Source of the DNA: Thermostichus vulcanus str. 'Rupite'
GTDB lineage: Bacteria > Cyanobacteriota > Cyanobacteriia > Thermostichales > Thermostichaceae
NCBI RefSeq assembly: GCF_022848905.1
Contig: NZ_JAFIRA010000013.1
Location: 1-64,000, forward strand
Direction: 5' to 3'
Length of the DNA: 64,000 nt
In this document: positions 51,590 through 60,438 of the stretch, one piece after another
How positions within the stretch are numbered: the first letter of the stretch is position 1
Layout of the letters: every line of letters begins with the position of its first letter
The notes under the pieces: generated by a model
What the model saw: only the letters and a program-made list of their open reading frames with translations
The model's database searches: none
Told to the model about the DNA's origin: nothing
Made by a program: the position numbers and the translations under genes

Positions 51590-52110
51590 TCGCTAGTCGG
51601 CGGGAAGCCCCGTGCTCTCCCGTTGGCGCAGCCTGCCTGCATAGGGGAGTGTCAGGATGAGAGTCAGGGATGCTTACGGGAAGCAAGCGACTACCGACTC
51701 CAGCCAACCCACAAACAGCGATGTCAAGTGATGTCAAATGAGCCCCTGGCGCAACATGTTGCGCCATCAGTACAACTGGATGCTGGCCGATTGCTTTGAT
51801 GACCCTCCGGGTCGTGCGGAGCACGATTGGTGGGAGACGAACCGCTGCCCGGTCAATGCTTGCCCACTGGTGGCGAGTATTGCCGAGCTACGGGAGCAGC
51901 CCAACTACCTACTGCAGCCAGAAGCAGTCATTGCCCAGTCTCTCAGGAGATGGTGAAGCGGGTCAACTTGGCCTTTGATTTGAGCGGTTCACCAAGGGTG
52001 ATGGTTCGGGCAAGCCCCGGTTCAAGGGGCAGCACCGTTATCGGACATTCACCTATCCCCAGGCAAGCCACGACTGGAAGACACGGCGCAAGCTCCATTG
52101 GCTGTTGATG
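51590..52110 (+). pseudogene. wrecked copy of the 28.2-29.7 kb TnpB element
   Basis: The left end (TAGTCGGCGGG at 51595, the CCCCG-GCTCTCCC region, GGGGAG, GGATGAGAG) matches the start of the intact element on the other strand. Coding remains follow: RHQYNWMLADCFD, WWETNRCPVNACPLVASIAE and REQPNY match the intact TnpB nearly residue for residue, then FKGQ-like and YRTFTYPQASHDW-like pieces appear in other frames. The start codon and the whole catalytic part are gone. Two short insertions not in the intact copy are present, one in the left-end hairpin (about 51628-51648) and one at 51798-51827. Confidence 0.85.
51801..51824 (+). repeat. 24-bp double mini-hairpin element with a known empty site
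   Basis: GACCC-TCC-GGGTC followed by GTGC-GGA-GCAC, flanked by GAT on both sides. The intact relative has GCTTTGAC-TGGTGGG at this place (29448-29466, minus strand); here it is GCTTT-GAT-element-GAT-TGGTGGG. The net gain is exactly 27 bp. Confidence 0.93.
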
Positions 52111-52180
52111 TTGCTTTTGTCCTGCTAGGGGTTCAGTAGGGCAACCTAAGAGAGCCAGTCTCAAGTATGCGTGGGTTGCT

Positions 52181-53575
52181 TCAACCCCGCTCCAAAAAGG
52201 CAACTCCCTCCACATGCCCTGTTTGAGGAAAGAAGTCGGCTGCTCGCCATTGGGTCAGTCGATAGGATCCTTCTGCAAGGAGAACCTGGAGGTCTCGAGC
52301 CAGCGTCGCTGGATGACAACTGATGTAAACAAGCCTTTGGGGTTGTCGAAGCAACAGGGTCTCCAGCACCTGGCGATCGCAGCCGCGGCGCGGGGGATCC
52401 AGCACCACGATATCGGCAGGTGGCAAAGTGGGCAGCACCTGTTCGACGGTGCCCTGGAAAAATTGCACCGAGGTGATGCCATTGAACTGGGCATTGTAAC
52501 GAGCCTGGAGCACAGCTTCTGGCAGAGATTCCACCCCCACAACCCGTTTGGCCCGTTGCGCCAACAGCAAGGTGAAGGTGCCAATGCCGCAGTAGGCATC
52601 GAGGAGGGTTTCATGCCCTTGTAGTTGCAGTTGATCGGCAATCCAGGTAAAGAAGGCTTCCGCTTGCTCGGTATTCACCTGAAAAAAAGAAGTGCTGTCA
52701 ATCCAAAGGGAAAGGCCAGCAAACTCCTCCCGTAGGGCACCGCGGCCGGCAATCACTTCGGTTTGCGGGCCAAAAATGGTGTTGGTACGAGCCGGGTTGA
52801 GATTGAGGCAGACCCCCACCAGGTCGGGATAGCGATCCAGCCAGCGCTGGGCCCAAGTTTCTAGCTGAGGGAGCCGGCGACTGCGACTCACCAAGGTCAG
52901 CAGCACCTCGCGGGTACGGCGACCGATGCGCAAACCCAGATGACGCAGGTGCCCTTGATGCCGAGTTTCCTCATAAACACTCCAGCCAGTTTCTTGCAGA
53001 TCCCGCTTAATTTCCCTGAGGAACACATCCAGCCGTTCATCTTGGACGGGGCATTGGTTGAGATTGACCAGGCGGTGACTACCGGTTTGGTAGTAGCCCA
53101 TGCGCAACGGTTGCCCTTCCGGTTGGGCGATGGGGTAGGTGACTTTGTTGCGGTAGCGAAGCGGTTGCGGGGATCCCAAGATGGGCACCGGCTCCGGCAA
53201 AGGGATCCCCCCAATCCGTTGGAGGGCATCGGCCAAAATCTGCTGTTTGGTGGCCAACTGCATGGCATAGCTCACGTGCTGCCACTGACAGCCACCACAT
53301 TTGTCCGCCACGATGCAAGCCGGTCGTACCCGCTCGGGGGAGGGAACCTGTATCGATTGAATCCGCCCAATCAGGTAGTTGCGCCTGGTTTCGATCACCC
53401 GCACTTCTACCTGATCCCCAGGGATCCCTTGGGGTACGAAGACCACCTGTCCTACTCCAGGGCCAGCGGTATGGCCAATGCCATCCCCTTGGGGGGTAAG
53501 CCCGGTGATCTGCAGCGAGAGGAGGTCTCCCGGTTTGACCTGAGAGGGAGCATCCGAAAGGGGAGAAACAACCAT
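52181..53575 (-). CDS. rlmD: 23S rRNA (uracil-5-)-methyltransferase, RlmD/RumA type
   Basis: 464 residues from ATG 53575 (MVVSPLSDAPSQ); the reading up to 53686 has an unlike N-terminus. A TRAM domain comes first (LSLQITGLTPQGDGIGHTAG). The [4Fe-4S] cluster motif follows (CIVADKCGGCQWQHVSYAMQ), then the SAM-binding DAYCGIGTFTLLLAQ and the catalytic cysteine region VVLDPPRRGCDRQVLE with ISCHPATLARD. These enzymes methylate uridines of rRNA or tRNA at C5; which position is modified cannot be told. It is downstream of the broken histidine-kinase gene on the same strand. Confidence 0.92.
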   Translation of the reverse strand: MVVSPLSDAPSQVKPGDLLSLQITGLTPQGDGIGHTAGPGVGQVVFVPQGIPGDQVEVRVIETRRNYLIGRIQSIQVPSPERVRPACIVADKCGGCQWQHVSYAMQLATKQQILADALQRIGGIPLPEPVPILGSPQPLRYRNKVTYPIAQPEGQPLRMGYYQTGSHRLVNLNQCPVQDERLDVFLREIKRDLQETGWSVYEETRHQGHLRHLGLRIGRRTREVLLTLVSRSRRLPQLETWAQRWLDRYPDLVGVCLNLNPARTNTIFGPQTEVIAGRGALREEFAGLSLWIDSTSFFQVNTEQAEAFFTWIADQLQLQGHETLLDAYCGIGTFTLLLAQRAKRVVGVESLPEAVLQARYNAQFNGITSVQFFQGTVEQVLPTLPPADIVVLDPPRRGCDRQVLETLLLRQPQRLVYISCHPATLARDLQVLLAEGSYRLTQWRAADFFPQTGHVEGVAFLERG

Positions 53576-53597
53576 GGACGGCTCAAAGAAGGGCTTT

Positions 53598-54081
53598 CTA
53601 TTGTGGCATGGGCGTGGCATGGGTTTGGGATTGGGGGCTACCCTCCACAGGAAGCTGAACATAGAAGCAGGTTTGGTTATTGCCACTGCTGACTCGAATC
53701 GTTCCGTGGAGTTGTACCACCATTTGTTGAATCAGTGCCAATCCCAAACCTGTCCCCCCCTGTCGCCAGGGATCCCCGGAAGGGATACGATAAAACTTCT
53801 CGAAAATGCGCTCCTGTTGGTCGGGTGGGATTTCAACCCCGGTATTGGTAACGGCAAACCCGATTTGTCCAGTGGGATCCCCCCCCGCTACTGCCAGCGG
53901 AGAGGAGGCAGAGGGGTAGATCACCTCCAGTTGGATTTGAGCACCAGGAGGGGAATACTTACAGGCGTTGTTCAGCAGTTCCGCCAAAATCCGCCCCAAA
54001 TAGTTGCAGTCCGTCCGAAGCTGAGTGAGGGTGGGATGCAGCGTCAGGGTCAGGGTTTGCTGCCGCTGTTGGGTGCGGGTA
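53598..54081 (-). pseudogene. histidine kinase cut by an IS: ATPase domain only
   Basis: The ATPase (HATPase_c) half of a sensor histidine kinase is readable from 54081 down to 53598. The N-box is RILAELLNNACKYSPPG, a G1-like region NTGVEIPPDQQERIFEKFY follows, and the G2 box is QGGTGLGLALIQQMV. Immediately upstream of HTRTQQRQ the reading enters the right end of a TnpB remnant. The phosphoacceptor histidine and the whole sensor part are missing, and none is seen beyond the remnant. It is therefore dead as a kinase, though a fused open frame (to 54215) could still give a short protein. Confidence 0.8.
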
Positions 54082-54540
54082 TGAAGCTCTCCCACCTGGC
54101 GTAGCCGAGGTGGGAGTGTCCTATGCCAATCTCGAACTATCCAGAGTCCAGAGATCACATAGACAAGCCCAGCTTCTAGGCGACCGTCCAGAGCTTTTGC
54201 TGAAACGGCCCTCACTGTCCTTTCGGCAAGTGAGCTTTAAAACACCCCTGGCAACGATATTTTGGTTTCCGTTGAGGTCGCGATTATAGCGTTTGCCAGA
54301 AGCAAATTTTGCTAGCGCGTAGTTCTTTGAATCGCGCGTGACAATCCCAGAACCATCGTAGGCCAGCTTCGAGGTGTAGGCGGCAACGATATCAATCACC
54401 TTTCCACCCAGTTCGCGCCACTTCATTTCGGTGTAGTCGCGGCTCATCCCTTTGAGCCAACCCTGAAAGCGCTGGCGCAGGTTAGAGCCTCGCCCCCCCA
54501 CCTGTTGCCTTCCAACCCTTCAGCCCCTCAGAGCTGATTC
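54082..54540 (-). pseudogene. 3' remnant of an IS605-type tnpB
   Basis: Minus-strand reading from about 54540: LKGWKATGG, then after a frame change LRQRFQGWLKGMSRDYTEMK, YTSKLAYDGSGIVTRDSKNY, KRYNRDLNGNQNIVARGVLK. It aligns closely with the C-terminal third of the tnpB at 48557-50068, but the catalytic AYNIA region is altered. The right-end hairpin TCCCACCT/AGGTGGGA and GAGCTTCAT finish the element at about 54082, inside the kinase gene. The first two thirds of the element are absent. Confidence 0.85.
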
Positions 54541-54686
54541 GCTCAAATGAAGATTGGGTCAGCCTTTTGAGGCTAAGCACGAGACCCTAATGCTGTCTGA
54601 GATACTGTCTAGCCCAACCATCGCTCAGCCAAGTGCCAATCCACTCTCTATGCTCGTAAGCTGGGTTAGGGCTCGCAACGGAATGG
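54541..54686. other. gap upstream of the TPR-methyltransferase
   Basis: No gene is seen. The stretch should contain either the lost part of the IS or host DNA of the broken kinase; no kinase-like residues could be found in any frame. It presumably holds the promoter of the gene at 54687. Confidence 0.4.
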
Positions 54687-55973
54687 ATGGCAAAACGCAA
54701 GGGATTTGGATCAGGGGCTAAGAAACAGCCACCCCTATCAGAATGGGTTCGCCAAGCAGAGGCCCAACTGCGGCAAGGCCAGGTGATTCGATGTCGGCAA
54801 CTCTGCCAACAGGTGCTTTCGCAGCAGGGATCCCTTTCTGGAACTGCTGAAGAAATGGCAGTTGCACAGGCATATGCCCTGTTGGGTCAAATTGAACAGG
54901 GATGCGGGCACTTTCCCGCCGCCATGTTGCACTACCAGCAGGCTATCTTGACCTGTCCACCTACCGCTCCGGCTAGCTTGATTGCCGAGTACCACGCCCT
55001 GTTGGGGAGACTGTTGCGCCAGATGGGGGAGAAGAAACAGGCCCAGTCGTTATTTGAACAGGCGCTGGCGCGGGATCCCGATTTGCTACTGGCGCGGGTG
55101 GGGTTGGCGGATCTGCTCCAGGCGCAAGGGGAGTTCGAGGTGGCCCTGGAGCACTATACCCTAGCTTGGCAGGGATCCCAGCAGGAGCCGGATATTCCGT
55201 ATCAGATTGGGATGTGTTTGTGGAAACAGGGGCAAGGATCGCAGGCAAAGGGTTGGTTTCAGCAGGCCCTCTCTCTACAGCCGGATCACAGCGATGCCCG
55301 TTACATGCTGGCGATTTTGGGAGAATTGCCCTTACCGGATAAAACTCCCGCCGCTTGGGTAACCCGCCTGTTCGATGAATATGCCCCAAGATTTGAGCAG
55401 CATTTGCTACAAAAGCTGAACTACCAGGGACCCCAGGCTCTGTGGAACGGGATCCTAGCGGTGGCAGAAGCCCAAGGATCTGCCCCTCGGTTTGAACAGG
55501 CCCTGGATTTGGGCTGCGGCACAGGCTTGGTGGGATCCCTAGTGCGCCCCTACGTGCAGCGGTTGTGGGGAGTGGATTTGTCCGGTCGCATGGTGGAAAT
55601 GGCCCGTCAAAAGGGCCTTTACGACCAGTTGGTGCAAGGGGATTTGCTGGAGCTGCTGCAGCGGACACCGGAACGTTACGACCTGATCTTGGCGGCAGAT
55701 GTGTTCATTTATTGGGGAGATTTGGCTCAGGTGTTCCCAGCCTGTGGCCGAGTGTTAACCTCCGGTGGGCTTCTGGCCTTTACGGTTGAGCAGGGATCCC
55801 TCTCCGGCTACGCACTGGGATCCACAAGCGGTCGCTTTGTCCACTCCGAATCCTATATACGGCAGCAGGCGGAACGGGTGGGACTGGATCCCGTATACCA
55901 TCAGGACTTTACCCTGCGGCGCGAGGGAGAAACGGGTGTACCCGGAGCAGTATGGTGTTTGCGTCAGCGGTAA
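54687..55973 (+). CDS. TPR protein fused to a class I SAM-dependent methyltransferase
   Basis: A 428-residue protein. A basic start (MAKRKGFGSGAKKQPP) is followed by five or so tetratricopeptide repeats (about residues 15-215; LFEQALARDPDLLLARVGLA is one). The methyltransferase domain (about 240-425) has motif I FEQALDLGCGTGLVGSLVRP, VDLSGRMVEMARQKGLYD, and motif IV YDLILAADVFIYWGDLAQVF. The substrate is unknown. The combination resembles a bacterial family in which the repeats hold a protein or small-molecule target. Its 3' end overlaps the convergent comFB gene by 10 bp. Confidence 0.85.
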   Translation: MAKRKGFGSGAKKQPPLSEWVRQAEAQLRQGQVIRCRQLCQQVLSQQGSLSGTAEEMAVAQAYALLGQIEQGCGHFPAAMLHYQQAILTCPPTAPASLIAEYHALLGRLLRQMGEKKQAQSLFEQALARDPDLLLARVGLADLLQAQGEFEVALEHYTLAWQGSQQEPDIPYQIGMCLWKQGQGSQAKGWFQQALSLQPDHSDARYMLAILGELPLPDKTPAAWVTRLFDEYAPRFEQHLLQKLNYQGPQALWNGILAVAEAQGSAPRFEQALDLGCGTGLVGSLVRPYVQRLWGVDLSGRMVEMARQKGLYDQLVQGDLLELLQRTPERYDLILAADVFIYWGDLAQVFPACGRVLTSGGLLAFTVEQGSLSGYALGSTSGRFVHSESYIRQQAERVGLDPVYHQDFTLRREGETGVPGAVWCLRQR

Positions 55974-56488
55974 CCCCAAGCATCCCGAGGTGGATCGGTT
56001 GGCTGAGGTCGGGTTTGGGGGATCCCTGCTGAAAGAGCATTGGCCCGATCCGCAGCCGCCTTCAGCTCAATCAAAGCAGACATGACATTGCTCCAATCCA
56101 GATCAGGGCGGCTCAACAGCTCCCGGATCTGGTTCAGCACCGCTTCTGACTTTAGGGTTTGGGGGAGGGGAGAACGTTGCCGGTTGGGGGAACGTTTCAC
56201 CGCTTCAATGCCTTGGGTCACCAACCTAGCGATATCTTGGCTGGCCCGCACCAAAGCTTTTTCCCGCTGAAAACTCCAACCATTGCGATTGGTGGCATAC
56301 ATGGGCTGCATACGGTTCAGCACATAACCGGCCACATCCACAGCATCAATTTTGTCTTTTTGGCTGTCGGGCAAGCGACCCAACTGACGAGTCACCTCCT
56401 GCATCACCATCTCTTCCAAGACGTTGACCAACGGGCGGGTTGGTTGTGGGCTGGGGCTGACGCCCCCTTGGGAGGTACGGGAATACAT
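55964..56488 (-). CDS. ComFB-family protein
   Basis: 174 residues from ATG 56488 (MYSRTSQGGVSPSP); ATGs at 56554 or 56650 give longer readings that would overlap the divergent gene. The ComFB block is NVLEEMVMQEVTRQLGRLPD, KIDAVDVAGYVLNRMQPMYA and TNRNGWSFQREKALVRASQD. In cyanobacteria ComFB-like proteins have been reported to bind cyclic di-nucleotides and to affect motility or competence, so this is probably a second-messenger-binding regulator. The C-terminal third is helical and less conserved, ending in a proline-rich tail. Confidence 0.82.
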   Translation of the reverse strand: MYSRTSQGGVSPSPQPTRPLVNVLEEMVMQEVTRQLGRLPDSQKDKIDAVDVAGYVLNRMQPMYATNRNGWSFQREKALVRASQDIARLVTQGIEAVKRSPNRQRSPLPQTLKSEAVLNQIRELLSRPDLDWSNVMSALIELKAAADRANALSAGIPQTRPQPTDPPRDAWGYR

Positions 56489-56588
56489 AAAAATAGGGGG
56501 CTTGGAAAACGTTTGGATATTGCCCTTGATTCTAGCGGGATCCCACAGGGGCATGGTGTGGGGTGGCAATGGCTTGGCTTCCGTTCGT

Positions 56589-56936
56589 ATGCTGGTGAGC
56601 GACGAGCACCGATTGAGGCTGAGCGTGAGGATCGTCTGGGAGCGCAGCATTTACGGCGGCAATGGCCGAGTGCCTTGCATTATTTGTGGCGGGTGGGCCA
56701 ACCCTGTCCAGAAACAGGGGCATCAAGTCTTATTGGCGGTGGTCTACAACGATCGTGGCCAAATCTACGGGGAAGCCTGCCGTAGCTGTGTCAACTTGGG
56801 GGCGAAAGGGATTAAGGAATGTTTACAGGAACGGATTGCCCGCCTGCGCAACCAACTGCAAGATTTGCAGGAATTGGAACGGGGGGAGGTGCAACTGCCC
56901 AGCTTAGAACAGGAGTTAAGCGCTTATTTAGAGTGA
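56589..56936 (+). CDS. small protein with paired CxxC motifs, unknown
   Basis: 115 residues from ATG 56589; longer readings reach 56424 but overlap comFB. VPCIICGGWANPVQKQGHQV and GEACRSCVNLGAKGIKECLQ supply two CxxC pairs and a further cysteine, so a zinc-binding knuckle is likely. The C-terminal half is a coiled-coil-prone helix (ERIARLRNQLQDLQELERGE). I do not recognise a family. It is divergent from comFB and ends 73 bp before the region leading to the amine oxidase. Confidence 0.55.
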   Translation: MLVSDEHRLRLSVRIVWERSIYGGNGRVPCIICGGWANPVQKQGHQVLLAVVYNDRGQIYGEACRSCVNLGAKGIKECLQERIARLRNQLQDLQELERGEVQLPSLEQELSAYLE

Positions 56937-57069
56937 CATGCCCCTGGAGCACTACGTAGCGTTAGATGCACTTGCGCAGGAATGGGCGTGATTAAATGGG
57001 ACACCTTAGGTGAGTCAGTTTAGGCACGACTCCTCACCCCACTTAGCACACTCAGAAGGGAGTTTACCC

Positions 57070-59067
57070 ATGTTGTGGATTGGGCAGTGGCCCCGTTGGT
57101 TAAAAGCACTGAGCATCACCCTGGCCTTTGGATTGGGCCTTGTTGTGCTCACCATCACCTCTTCACTGGGATCCCCAAAGATCTCTCATCCGCTGGATCC
57201 CCTCACCGCTGAAGAAATTGAAACCACCGCCAGTGTGATCCGCGCAGCAGAACGTTTGGCGGAAGATGCCATCTTCGTGATCATTGATTTGCAGGAGCCG
57301 GACAAAACCGAGGTACTCAGCTTTCAGCCTGGGGATCCCTTCCGTCGCGAAGCTTTTGCCATCGTCTATGAACCGAAGGCCAACCGCACCTACGAAGCGG
57401 TTGTGGATTTGATGGAGGACAAGCTACTCAGCTGGACGGAAGTGCCGGATGTGCAGCCGGCCATGGTGGCCAGCGAGTTTGGCTTGGCTGCCGAGGTGGT
57501 GAAGGCGGATCCCGGCTGGCAGGAAGCGATGCGCAAACGGGGGATCACCGATTTTGACCGGGTGGCTGTCGATTGCTGGGCTCCCGGCAACTTGACCGAG
57601 GAAGAAGAAGCCTCTGGGGATCGCTTCTGTCGCGGCATTTCCTACTACAAGGGTGACAACTGGAACTACTATGGCGCACCCATTGAAGGGGTGCTGGCCA
57701 CCGTCAACCTGAACAGCGGCAAAGTCTCAAGGCTAATCGACGATGACACCATCGTCGCGTTCTCCAAAGAGAGCTTTGATTACGACCTAGCTTCTCTGGG
57801 CACGGTTCGCCCCGCCCCCAAACCCCTGAAACTCACCCACCCCAACGGAGCCAGCTACGACATCAACGGCAACGAGATTACCTGGCAAGGCTGGAAGTTT
57901 CGCTACCTGATGCACCCGCGTGAGGGATTGGTGCTCTACACGGTGCGCTACCAAGAGGGCGACGAAGAACGGCCTGTGTTCTACCGGGTCAGCCTCTCGG
58001 AAATGGTGGTGCCCTACGGGGATCCGGAAGAAACCTGGTATTTCCGCAACGCCTTCGATGTCGGGGAATACAACTTTGGTTTACTTGCCAACACGATGGA
58101 ATTGGGCAAGGAAGTGCCGGAAAACGGTCTGCTGTTGGATGCCGTCTTCGCCGATAACGATGGGGAATCTTATGTGATGCCGGGGGTCATCGGCCTCTAC
58201 GAACGGGACAACGGCATGCTCTGGAAGCACTACGACTACAACAGCGAGCGCAACGATGTCCGCCGCAGCCGCGAGCTGGTGATGACCATGACCGCCGCCA
58301 TCGGCAACTACGACTACGGCATTAGCTGGGTGTTTCACCAGGATGGCACCTTTGAGGTGCAGGCAGACTTGACCGGGATCGTCTTGGCCAAAGGAACCGA
58401 TGCAGTCACCGCCGCCGATGCGGATCCCTTCGCTCCCTTGATGGCTCCCCATGTGGGCGGTACCAACCACCAGCACTACTTCAGTTTCCGGCTGGATATG
58501 GATGTGGATGGCACCGACAACGGCATCATGGAGATGAACCTCAAGCCCCTACCCAAAGGCCCCGACAACCCAGCCGGCAACGCCTTCATCATGGAAGATA
58601 CCCACCTGATGACCGAAAAAGAAGCAGTACGGGATATGAACATGGCCAGCAGCCGCAAGTGGGTCATTGTCTCCACCTCGAAGGAGAATGCCATCGGTGC
58701 CCACACAGCCTATGCTCTTATGCCTGGTCCAAATGCTGTGTTCTTACCCGTGGAGGGAGCCAACGTGCGGGATCGAGCCGGATTTGCCACCCACCACTTC
58801 TGGGCCACCCACTACAAACCCGGTGAACTGTATGCGGCGGGTCTCTACCCGAACCACAGCAAACCGGGCGAAGGGTTACCCGAATGGATTAGCGATGACC
58901 AACCTCTAGAAGGGGAAGATCTCGTCGTCTGGTACTCCTTGGGAGTTTCCCATGTGCCCCGTCCAGAGGACTGGCCAGTCATGCCAGTGCACAGAACAGG
59001 CTTCAAACTCATGCCCTGGGGCTTCTTCGACCGCAACCCAGCCATTGATCTGGCGGAACCCGCCTAA
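57070..59067 (+). CDS. copper-containing primary amine oxidase
   Basis: 665 residues from ATG 57070, with an AGGGAG site before it. A hydrophobic N-terminal segment (ITLAFGLGLVVLTITSSL) is a signal peptide or anchor, so the enzyme acts outside the cytosol. The TPQ cofactor is made from Tyr414 in AAIGNYDYGISW. The catalytic-base motif is RNAFDVGEYNFG. Copper ligands are in NHQHYFSFRLD and the late MPVHRTGF, followed by GFFDRNPAIDL. It oxidises primary amines to aldehydes with release of ammonia and H2O2, which could provide nitrogen from external amines. It appears to be a single gene. Confidence 0.93.
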   Translation: MLWIGQWPRWLKALSITLAFGLGLVVLTITSSLGSPKISHPLDPLTAEEIETTASVIRAAERLAEDAIFVIIDLQEPDKTEVLSFQPGDPFRREAFAIVYEPKANRTYEAVVDLMEDKLLSWTEVPDVQPAMVASEFGLAAEVVKADPGWQEAMRKRGITDFDRVAVDCWAPGNLTEEEEASGDRFCRGISYYKGDNWNYYGAPIEGVLATVNLNSGKVSRLIDDDTIVAFSKESFDYDLASLGTVRPAPKPLKLTHPNGASYDINGNEITWQGWKFRYLMHPREGLVLYTVRYQEGDEERPVFYRVSLSEMVVPYGDPEETWYFRNAFDVGEYNFGLLANTMELGKEVPENGLLLDAVFADNDGESYVMPGVIGLYERDNGMLWKHYDYNSERNDVRRSRELVMTMTAAIGNYDYGISWVFHQDGTFEVQADLTGIVLAKGTDAVTAADADPFAPLMAPHVGGTNHQHYFSFRLDMDVDGTDNGIMEMNLKPLPKGPDNPAGNAFIMEDTHLMTEKEAVRDMNMASSRKWVIVSTSKENAIGAHTAYALMPGPNAVFLPVEGANVRDRAGFATHHFWATHYKPGELYAAGLYPNHSKPGEGLPEWISDDQPLEGEDLVVWYSLGVSHVPRPEDWPVMPVHRTGFKLMPWGFFDRNPAIDLAEPA

Positions 59068-59176
59068 AACCAGAGGGCGATCATCCGAATCGTCCCAGTG
59101 GGGTCTGGACTGTTCCAGGCCCTCTTTTCTGGCACAACTCAGGTCTTCTCACAGCAACAGGGATCCCGAATAGCCC

Positions 59177-60367
59177 TTATCCACGCTCTCGCATCGCTTC
59201 TGCCAGCAGTTGGGCCACTTCCGGTCGAGAAAACTCCGGTGGGGGCACTTCGCCGCGCCGCAACATTTCCCGCACTTTGGTGCCCGAGAGGTGGATGCGC
59301 TGGTGGGGTTGGCTGGGGCTGGTCTTGGCCGTAGCCATCGTACCCGTGACGGTGCAGTAGAAGGCATGTTCAAACTTCAGGGGGATAATTCCTAGTTCCC
59401 CCGGCTCAAACTGATCAAAAATGGACTGGGCATCGTAGGTGCCGTAGTAATCCCCTACCCCCGCGTGATCCCGTCCAACAATGAAATGGGTGCAGCCGTA
59501 GTTCTTGCGGATCAGAGCGTGGAAGATCGCCTCGCGCGGGCCAGCATAGCGCATGGCCGAAGGATTAATCGCCAAAATCACCCGATCCTGGGGGTAATAG
59601 TGCTCGATTAACACCTCATAGCAACGCATCCGCACATCAGCGGGAATGTCATCGCTCTTGGTGGCCCCCACCAGCGGGTGGAGAAACAACCCATCCACAA
59701 TTTCCAAAGCACACTTTTGGATGTACTCGTGGGCACGGTGGATCGGGTTGCGGGTTTGGAAACCTACAATGGTTTTCCAGCCTTTGTCACGGAATTGCTG
59801 TCGAGACTGGGCCGGATCGATCTGGTAGGTTGGGAAGAGGGGATGGGGATCCCGTTGTAAAAGGGTGACTGGGCCGGCCAAGTAGACGGATCCCTGCTCG
59901 TAGAGCACCTTCACCCCTGGATGGTTGTCGTCCGTAGTGCGGTAAACCTGCTGGGCTTCGTGGGTTTTGTCGTAGGTGAATTTTTCCGTCAGCTCCATCA
60001 ACCCCAGAACTTTTCCGGTGGCAGAGGCCAGAGCCAGCATTTGCCCCTCTTTCAAACCAGCAGCTTCTTCCGGGGTCACGGGTAGGGTGACCGGGAGCGA
60101 CCAAGCCAAACCATTGGCCAGATGCATAGTTTCCACCACCGCCTGATAATCCGCCTGGCCCATAAACCCTGTCAGGGGGCTAAAGCCACCAATGGCGATC
60201 ATCTCCAAATCCGATTGGGCTCGCTCACTCAGGTAAACAGTAGGGCAATGATTGGCCTTTGAGCGCAGCTCCTCCACCTGCTCAGCTAGGGCAATGCGAT
60301 TGATCAGGGTACCCCCGTGGGGAGGAATGGCATCACGAATAGGGACAGTCGATTGGGATTGGCTCAT
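59177..60367 (-). CDS. sat: sulfate adenylyltransferase (ATP sulfurylase)
   Basis: 396 residues from ATG 60367. It activates sulfate with ATP to APS, the first step of sulfate assimilation. Active-site motifs are [20 protein letters not shown], the ATP loop [20 protein letters not shown] and [40 protein letters not shown] ends the catalytic part. The single-polypeptide Sat type without an APS kinase domain is usual in cyanobacteria. It is followed by no sulfur gene here; the sulfide cluster is 40 kb away. Confidence 0.96.
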   Translation of the reverse strand: MSQSQSTVPIRDAIPPHGGTLINRIALAEQVEELRSKANHCPTVYLSERAQSDLEMIAIGGFSPLTGFMGQADYQAVVETMHLANGLAWSLPVTLPVTPEEAAGLKEGQMLALASATGKVLGLMELTEKFTYDKTHEAQQVYRTTDDNHPGVKVLYEQGSVYLAGPVTLLQRDPHPLFPTYQIDPAQSRQQFRDKGWKTIVGFQTRNPIHRAHEYIQKCALEIVDGLFLHPLVGATKSDDIPADVRMRCYEVLIEHYYPQDRVILAINPSAMRYAGPREAIFHALIRKNYGCTHFIVGRDHAGVGDYYGTYDAQSIFDQFEPGELGIIPLKFEHAFYCTVTGTMATAKTSPSQPHQRIHLSGTKVREMLRRGEVPPPEFSRPEVAQLLAEAMRERG

Positions 60368-60438
60368 GAGAAATAAGGGTGGGAATCGTAAAGCAATACA
60401 CAACAGGAGGACTGGTTAATCGAAGTTAATCCACCAAA

